Part shown: piece after piece, positions 8,123 through 13,172 of the stretch
Layout of the letters: the number at the start of each line of letters is the position of its first letter
Position numbering within the stretch: the first letter of the stretch is position 1
DNA from: Botryococcus braunii
Lineage: Eukaryota; Chlorophyta; Trebouxiophyceae
DNA length: 13,172 bases
NCBI GenBank assembly: GCA_002005505.1
Contig: KV908797.1
Span: 1 to 13,172, forward strand
Reading direction: 5' to 3'
Position numbers and translations under genes: made by a program
Notes under the pieces: generated by a model
The model's database searches: none
The model's input: only the letters and a program-made list of their open reading frames with translations
What the model was told of the DNA's origin: nothing

Positions 8123-8855
8123 ATGTGGCTTAACTTGAAGTGGGGCGGAGGAGATTTACGAGAGGTCCCGGACTCTGAGGCCATAACCTTCATGTTTACG
8201 CCAGGAAGTAATAAGACAGGTTTTGGTAATGGCGACAACAATGATGAGGCCAGAATATCCCAGGAAGTTGCAGTCGAGACACCGCATCGGCAAAGCGTGG
8301 GTCGTTACTCGAACTTAAACAGTCTGTCGAGTAAAGAGCAGCTTGGGCGAGCAACCTGGACGTTTTTGCACACTCTTGCCGCACAATTTCCTCCGAAGCC
8401 CACACGGAGGCAAGAACGTGACGTCAGAACTATGGTGTAGGCCGCTCCTGATTTATATTGAGAAAATGAGTTGTTTTGTTAAACACATGCATTACTTACG
8501 GTATTCCGTCACTAACCAGAGCTCATGTGTCACTGCAGATAGATATTTTGACGAGAATGTATCCTTGCAAGGACTGTGCAGATCATTTTAAGATCATTGT
8601 GAGGTACAGCCTATGCAGTTGATTTACCGCTGGTTGATTACTTGTAGGCATCCCTGAGCTATCCTTACGTCATGCAGGGACAATCCCCCACAAACAAAAT
8701 CAGCTGACGAGCTGCAACAATGGATGTGCAAAGTTCACAACATAGTTAACAAGCAACTTGGAAAACCTGTATTCAACTGCAGGCTTGTTCAAGCCCGGTG
8801 GACTATGCTTGAATGTGGGGAAGATCAAACTGCATGTGCTCTGCCCGGGAAATAG
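8123..8855 (+). CDS. ERV1: FAD-linked sulfhydryl oxidase, ERV1/ALR family, complete
   Basis: ERV1 reoxidises the import receptor MIA40 in the mitochondrial intermembrane space and passes electrons to oxygen or cytochrome c. Exons are 8123-8434, 8539-8603 and 8678-8855 (TAG), with GT-AG borders and 184 residues. Catalytic motif: YPCKDC (C114-C117). FAD site: LGRATWTFLHTLAAQFP (residues 74-90) and HNIVN (146-150). Structural disulfide: C143 and C160, the family's CX16C spacing. Residues 1-70 are unconserved and low in complexity, as is usual. The extra cysteine pair is C-terminal (C172-C179, CX6C), the plant/protist arrangement rather than the N-terminal pair of animals and yeast. An in-frame TAG 15 bases upstream makes 8123 the first possible ATG. 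Met24 (8192) is an alternative start. No frame break is seen anywhere. The gene is divergent from SCYL1. Confidence 0.95.
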
Positions 8856-9880
8856 CTGCAGTTTCTTATCTTCTTAATCTTCACCTCTGAATGTTTGGCT
8901 CACATAGATGAGCATTTTAGCAGCTACATTGCCATGCCATCCGCGGATAGGAAAAAACTGATGTATGTGCTTGCAGGAAAGTGATCGGGCATGAAGTGAA
9001 AATATCAATGTAAGTGGATATACTTATATCGAACAGGCCTTGAATGGCCAGCTTTTGACTGTCCAGTGCAGGGCATATTAGAAGTTTGAGTTTTAAAGGT
9101 TTGAATTTCGACACGTGCTGCTTGCTGCTTAAAACAAAGCTGCAAGGATGTGAGACCCGTATGCGATCTCACGATGTGTTCAAAACCTGCTGGCCTTTAA
9201 AGTATCACATCTCGACACTTTCGAATCATTTCTTTACGTCCTGTGGGCCTTTCTCACAGTCTCATACGTACATTACACTTCTGATGCAGGCCATAAGTTA
9301 TGCTTGCTCAACTTAATGGCGGTGGTGAAATAGGAGTGGACCAAACTCCAGATTCTCTAATAACCCAATTCCCAGAAAGAAGGTGGCTCTTCTCTTTTCA
9401 GATGCACCCAATAGAGAGAATTGAGGCTACCTGCATGTCCTTTTCCACTGCCTGGACGAGGGAAAACGAGTAACACTGTGTCCAAACTAAAGTTCCGTGG
9501 TGAGCGCTACAAGTGCCCATACCCAGCTGGCTACCTTTCTAAGTGGTTTTGGCTGACAAACAGACAGTGTCTATGGTTGAAAGTCTCTATGCCGTGGACT
9601 AGTACAGCGACTGTGCTCAGTCTCCACCTGTTCCAAGGTGGTCCTCCTACATCTCTCCCTCTACCGTGCCTGGTGTTAAACATGAAACATGAGTTCTGAA
9701 ATAGCATAGATTACCATAGACGTTAAATGGGTATGTTCGGAAAGGTATGAGCTCATACCTATGACGATACTGATAAGGTGCCGATCTGGCTGGCTGCTTC
9801 CACGCACCGCTCATATGCACAAAATATCATTTCCTCGCTGCAAGTTTGCAGACGGATCACTTTAAAACTGCATGATGCAG
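8856..9880. other. ERV1 3' flank, nothing recognised
   Basis: About 1 kb downstream of the ERV1 stop without a recognisable gene. TGTAA at 9009-9013 matches the polyadenylation signal common in green algae, but a five-base motif proves little. A plus-strand open frame at 9421-9699 contains a patch (KLKFRGERYKCPYPAGYLSK) that looks protein-like but has no partner exons and no family I know. Confidence 0.4.
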
Positions 9881-10069
9881 GTTTATGCTTGCCTAATTGA
9901 TGCCTTGTTCTCCAGAATGGTCTCTGGCTTGTGCTTCCTCTTCATGAACTTCAGTGATCTGATTCTCGATTGGGGCCTTATAGGTTCAACCCCAGGCCAT
10001 GATTTTGCTTCGCAGTTAACACGATTCACTGGCCCAGCTTCGAAATTGTTGATTCCATTCCATGCTGCA
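9880..10069 (-). CDS. Possible terminal exon of the unidentified gene
   Basis: A minus-strand open frame after a possible acceptor (gagtgcag near 10070) ends with a basic stretch, LKFMKRKHKPETILENKAS, and a TAA near 9883. It could be a C-terminal end. No family is recognised and the plus strand is also open here, so this is weak. Confidence 0.2.
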
Positions 10070-10129
10070 CTCAAAAGAGGTGTGAATTAATCATGATCGT
10101 CTCACTGTACCCTGTATCAGCCAAGGCGA

Positions 10130-10270
10130 TCACCATGGGATCGTGGGAAGCCCAAGCATTCTTCAATCGTGTCCTGGAAATTGTCCAAGTTGCCGACGGT
10201 CGTATCGAGGACTTCAGAAACCCTGCTTGCGGCAACAGTATCACCGTACCACGCTCGGTCGACCACGTCA
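10130..10270 (-). CDS. Probable downstream exon of the unidentified gene
   Basis: After acceptor ctttcag the frame reads LLDDVVDRAWYGDTVAASRV then SEVLDTTVGNLDNFQDTIEE. If one base is dropped from a GGG it continues CLASHDPMVIALADT. The segment FQDTIEE..SHDPMVIALADT faintly resembles PSMD5 (proteasome assembly chaperone S5b, an ARM-repeat protein). The order of the other exons does not clearly follow that family, so no name is given. Confidence 0.4.
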
Positions 10271-10431
10271 TCTAGTAACTGAAAGGACCTGAACCAAACC
10301 ACCACTCTGTAACACTCCCAACAGACAATGGATTACATGAGTTCCATCAGTGTTCATGCGAGTGTTTTGAGTAAGAGATACCCACCCAAACCCCCTCTCT
10401 ATCCCTCTCCCTCTCCCACCCCCTTCTCTGT

Positions 10432-10434
10432 GTG

Positions 10435-10523
<89 letters not shown>

Positions 10524-10738
10524 CTCGCTCTCGCTCTCGCTCTCGCTCTCGCTCTCGCTCTCGCTCTCGCTCTCGCTCTCGCTCTCCCCCCCTCCCCCCT
10601 CCCCCCCTCCGTCTCTCTCAGTGTGTGCGCGCACGCGCCCATACCCGCGCTCTTTCCCCCCCCCCCTCCCCATTCCCCTTCTCCCTTGCCCTCTCTCCCC
10701 ACACGCACGCATGCACGCACGCACACGCACGCACGCGG

Positions 10739-10820
<82 letters not shown>
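10432..10820. repeat. Large compound microsatellite (CT)n-(GCTCTC)n-poly-C-(CA)n-(GA)n
   Basis: A (CT)n of about 40 units (10440-10520), about eleven GCTCTC hexamers (10521-10586), C-rich blocks, GTGTGCGCGCACGCGC (10621-10636), CACG tetramers, then (CA)n of about 33 units (10740-10806) and a short (GA)n. It probably lies in an intron of the minus-strand unknown gene. Frames open through it give SR, RE or CV dipeptide repeats and are not believed. Confidence 0.95.
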
Positions 10821-11152
10821 GGGGGGCCGCAGACAGGCTGGGAGTTCACTACCCCCGAGTTGTTAGCATTGAATAGATTGAATCTAATACTCAACAAATC
10901 ACAAGCATGTAACTTCTTCAAACTTTATGTGGTGACAGGCTAAACAAAAACACACATCGACTCTAACATAGCTTTTTGAATACTTCACCAATACCGATGG
11001 CAAATGTGGGACTGAAGGCTTATGGTAGTCATATTTATGGGGGCAGTGCTAGGCCTATAACGCATAAGGAGGGGTTGCGAGGAGGACCCCACACAATTTC
11101 TCGTTGAGCCCAGCATCAGCTGCAGGAGAGATAATTTAAATAGGAATATCAC
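10821..11152. other. Non-coding stretch between microsatellite and next exon
   Basis: I see no gene, strong repeat or RNA structure here. If the minus-strand fragments form one gene, this is intron. Confidence 0.4.
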
Positions 11153-11396
11153 CTGATGAGCCTCTCTAAATTGTCAAGAGTCTCTGCTTTCAGATCTGCA
11201 TACTTTGGTGTTAGCAAGTTTGTTACGTTTTTCCCAATCAGTCGATACGTACAGGGATCACCCAGCTTAATTTGTGCTGCCACCAGGGACGCCCTCGTCT
11301 CCAGCGAATCTCCTTCTAGGGGCTGTGCCAACAAGGACACGTCAACGGGTCCAAACAACCGAACAAACATAACTCCCGCCACATTGTATAATGCAC
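11153..11396 (-). CDS. Exon of an unidentified helical protein
   Basis: An 80-codon open exon with acceptor cttccctccag and donor GTGATA. It reads ALYNVAGVMFVRLFGPVDVS, LLAQPLEGDSLETRASLVAA, QIKLGDPCTYRLIGKNVTNL and LTPKYADLKAETLDNLERLI. The amphipathic pattern, especially LKAETLDNLERLI, resembles HEAT/ARM repeats, but I do not recognise the family. It starts with two bases and ends with two bases of split codons. It belongs with the other minus-strand fragments between 9880 and 12240. Confidence 0.6.
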
Positions 11397-11565
11397 CTGG
11401 AGGGAAGTGGGGGTTATTGGAAAACTAGCATTCTTACAATGCATACTGACTCTTTTGTACTCCATAGTAGCACATTTTAAAAGTATAATCTGGACCATGC
11501 TAAATATGTCTATCCTTGCACCACACTCATACTTTAGAATTGCTCTGTATCTCAAGGTATCTCAC

Positions 11566-11670
11566 TTCGAACTGGTAACAGTTGAGGGATGACACGCGGA
11601 CGATTTCCAGGATTTGCCGATATGCCTCTGAATCCTCAGGATTGATGCCTGTTAGAAGCCCTTCCACAAG
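11566..11670 (-). CDS. Exon of the same unidentified helical protein
   Basis: Thirty-five codons between acceptor ttcttgcag and donor GTGAGA, reading LVEGLLTGINPEDSEAYRQI and LEIVRVSSLNCYQFE. Its phase-0 end does not match the start of the 11396-11153 exon. Either the donor is wrong or one base is missing, as seen repeatedly in SCYL1. Confidence 0.5.
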
Positions 11671-11887
11671 CTGCAAGAACACACTCTATGTGACGCACCC
11701 TGTTTGCACTGTTTCAACCTCAAAGATTGCTGATCACATGCGATTGAATGGCCTGACGTAATCACAAGACACTTAAACTGAAGCTGGTAGAGTTTACAAC
11801 AGAAGTTCTTGACGGCATTCCCGATAACGATAGTGTATATGCAAAATCGGCCACGGTGTGCGGAAACATGTGCTGTGACGTTCACCT

Positions 11888-12025
11888 GCAGTCTCCTTCG
11901 AGCAGCTCTAATAGGGCAAGCAATTTTCACCATTGTTTGCTCTCTGTCTTGATTTCAAGAACTCCAAAGGAGCGCTAAGAGCATCGGCGAGCAATGACCT
12001 TTGTAACTCCTGTCCGGTGGCCGGC
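11888..12025 (-). CDS. Probable upstream exon of the unidentified gene
   Basis: One frame reads ELQRSLLADALSAPLEFLKS then RQRANNGENC before a stop. Shifting by one base gives LALLELLEGDC up to a possible donor (CAG|GTGAAC at about 11888). The protein-like composition suggests coding, again with a broken frame. Borders and the start codon are not resolved. Confidence 0.35.
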
Positions 12026-12240
12026 TATCTGACAGTAGAATACCTACAACAGACGTGCCAATAAAAGAAATTTAAATGGAAGATGGTCCAAAGAGCAATT
12101 TGCCGCATGGTTGCCCGGACCGGTCGATAGTGCGACGGCCTGCTGCACACGTATGCGGAGGCCGGCACATTGGTGCTTGGCAGCGACCCTACCTGCTGCA
12201 TATCGCAGTCAAGGGATTTTGAATATGACAAACACCAAAA

Positions 12241-12546
12241 GGTGATTTCACCAAGTTAGTCTTGTTCACACACTGTGCAAGGCTCACGTCCCTTTCGAGC
12301 GAATCTCTTAGGAACCAGTGGGAGATAAGATTTGCCCCACATCCGTTGTACCGGAAACTCTTCCGTCAGTCAGTTTTGAAACTCCCGCCAGCACGCACAG
12401 CATAGGTGTCTGGCAACCTCGAAATGCGTGATCGTTGCAATGCTCATTTTCCATACAATATGCTCCTGTCATAAAGACATGGGTAACAGGGCCGAGTCTT
12501 ACTAGCACGTGACGCAATAATACATGATTGAGCAAGATCAAACGTG
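12241..12546. promoter_or_regulatory. Divergent intergenic region upstream of NBS1
   Basis: It lies between the presumed 5' end of the minus-strand unknown gene and the NBS1 ATG. Apart from the CACGTG/TGACGCAA cluster I see no recognisable coding or repeat content. A minus-strand open frame at 12308-12541 has no protein-like pattern. Confidence 0.4.
12500..12518. promoter_or_regulatory. CACGTG box overlapping TGACGCAA before NBS1
   Basis: CACGTG at 12506-12511 overlaps TGACGCAA at 12510-12517, about 35 bases before the NBS1 ATG. These resemble G-box and bZIP sites. The position between two divergent genes fits a shared promoter element, but no experiment supports it. Confidence 0.35.
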
Positions 12547-13010
12547 ATGTGGTTTTTCAAAAGGCTCGATGCTCCGGATGATGGAGTTCCTTTTCCCCAG
12601 AATCCAGACTTTTGGGTTCTCCCTGGGCAGCATACCGTAGGACGGGCAGTAGGTGGTAATGCGGTGATCAGGATTCACTCGCCCTCGGTCAGCCGAAAGC
12701 ATGGAGTCATCACCTGCACGTACAAAGACCTGCATCAGAGGCCGACACTGGAGGTTGAAGGTGGTCTTGTGCTGTGATGCAAGGGTTTAATCTGCACTTG
12801 TGATGTTTGCAGGTTTCGTGACAGTGCACAATCGCATTGCTTGGGTTACTAGTATCTCTAGCTGCAGTAGCTGGTGATGGTCAAGAGGTTCCCACGCACT
12901 GTCCTAAAATGATATAATCTTGAACTATGTGTTCCAGACAATAATAGTACGTATGGGACATAATTGGGAACGAAGAAGCCAAAGGAAGTGTGCCAAAAAC
13001 AGAAAAACAC
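12547..13010 (+). CDS. NBS1: NBS1/nibrin-like FHA-domain protein, 5' exons only
   Basis: NBS1 is the regulatory subunit of the MRE11-RAD50-NBS1 double-strand-break repair complex. Its N-terminal FHA domain binds phosphothreonine partners in the nucleus. Exon 1 is 12547-12760, 71 codons plus one base, donor GTGGTC. It starts MWFFKRLDAP and carries the FHA signatures VGR (residues 31-33) and SVSRKH (47-52), ending LEVE. Exon 2 begins at 12938 after gtgttccag and gives DNNSTYGT, the next FHA hallmark, in phase. A TAA at 12961-12963 then breaks the frame. One missing base before 12960 would restore IIGNEEAKGSVPKTEKH. The 3' end of exon 2 (about 13010) is a guess, and a third exon may begin near 13058. 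The match of the first residues to animal and plant NBS1 supports the name over other FHA proteins. No BRCT domain is visible because the window ends. Confidence 0.72.
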
Positions 13011-13172
13011 GTTCGAGATTGGCCATGCCATCAGCTGGCTGTTGTTTTTCCTCTTAGACTGCCAGCGGGACTACGTCATCTAGCTTAGTGTACTATCCTG
13101 CGGGTCAGCTACTGTGATTGGGAGTGGCAGCACTTCGTTGTCTGAGGCTCTTGGTAGAGACGTTCCTATAAT

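Noticed and set aside
9421..9699. Plus-strand open frame with a protein-like patch (KLKFRGERYKCPYPAGYLSK)
   Set aside because: No start context, splice partners or recognisable family, and the rest of the frame is not protein-like. Kept only as a note in the flank entry.
10268..10943. Long open frames on both strands giving Ser-Arg, Arg-Glu, Ser-Leu, Cys-Val or Thr-His repeats
   Set aside because: They are translations of di- and hexanucleotide microsatellites. Several frames on both strands are open at once and none has non-repeat conserved sequence.
12308..12541. 77-codon minus-strand open frame upstream of NBS1
   Set aside because: It has no protein-like pattern or homology and sits in the presumed divergent promoter.

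Overview
The window is intron-rich eukaryotic nuclear DNA, most likely from a green-lineage organism (alga or early-diverging plant). The protein matches are recalled by eye, not from a search. They look most like land-plant versions: a plant-type SCYL1 and an ERV1 whose extra cysteine pair is C-terminal, as in plants and protists. Introns are GT-AG and packed with (GA)n, (CT)n, (CA)n tracts, poly-C/poly-G runs and degenerate minisatellites. No bacterial, viral or transposon gene was recognised.

Layout. (1) 216-7476, minus strand: eleven exons of a SCYL1/N-terminal kinase-like pseudokinase gene. The start codon is at 7476 and the 3' end lies beyond the left edge. It is invisible to a simple ORF scan because about fifteen single-base indels, nearly all one-base losses at homopolymers, break its exons. 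When each is allowed for, splice phases and exon lengths close exactly. (2) 7477-8122: divergent intergenic region. (3) 8123-8855, plus strand: a complete, clean three-exon gene for an ERV1/ALR-type FAD-linked sulfhydryl oxidase. (4) 8856-9880: nothing recognised. (5) About 9880-12240, minus strand: fragments of an unidentified helical, possibly HEAT/ARM-repeat protein, interrupted by a 390-bp compound microsatellite (10432-10820). (6) 12241-12546: second divergent intergenic region, with a CACGTG box. (7) 12547 to the right edge, plus strand: first exons of an NBS1/nibrin-like gene (FHA domain).

The genes do not form a pathway. SCYL1 proteins act in Golgi/COPI traffic and, in plants, have been linked to tRNA export. 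ERV1 drives disulfide relay in the mitochondrial intermembrane space. NBS1 acts with MRE11-RAD50 in double-strand-break repair. They look like ordinary housekeeping genes in head-to-head pairs (SCYL1/ERV1, unknown/NBS1). I found no convincing new biological system. The main result is the hidden SCYL1 gene and the indel signature, which also touches NBS1 exon 2 and so points to assembly error rather than gene decay.
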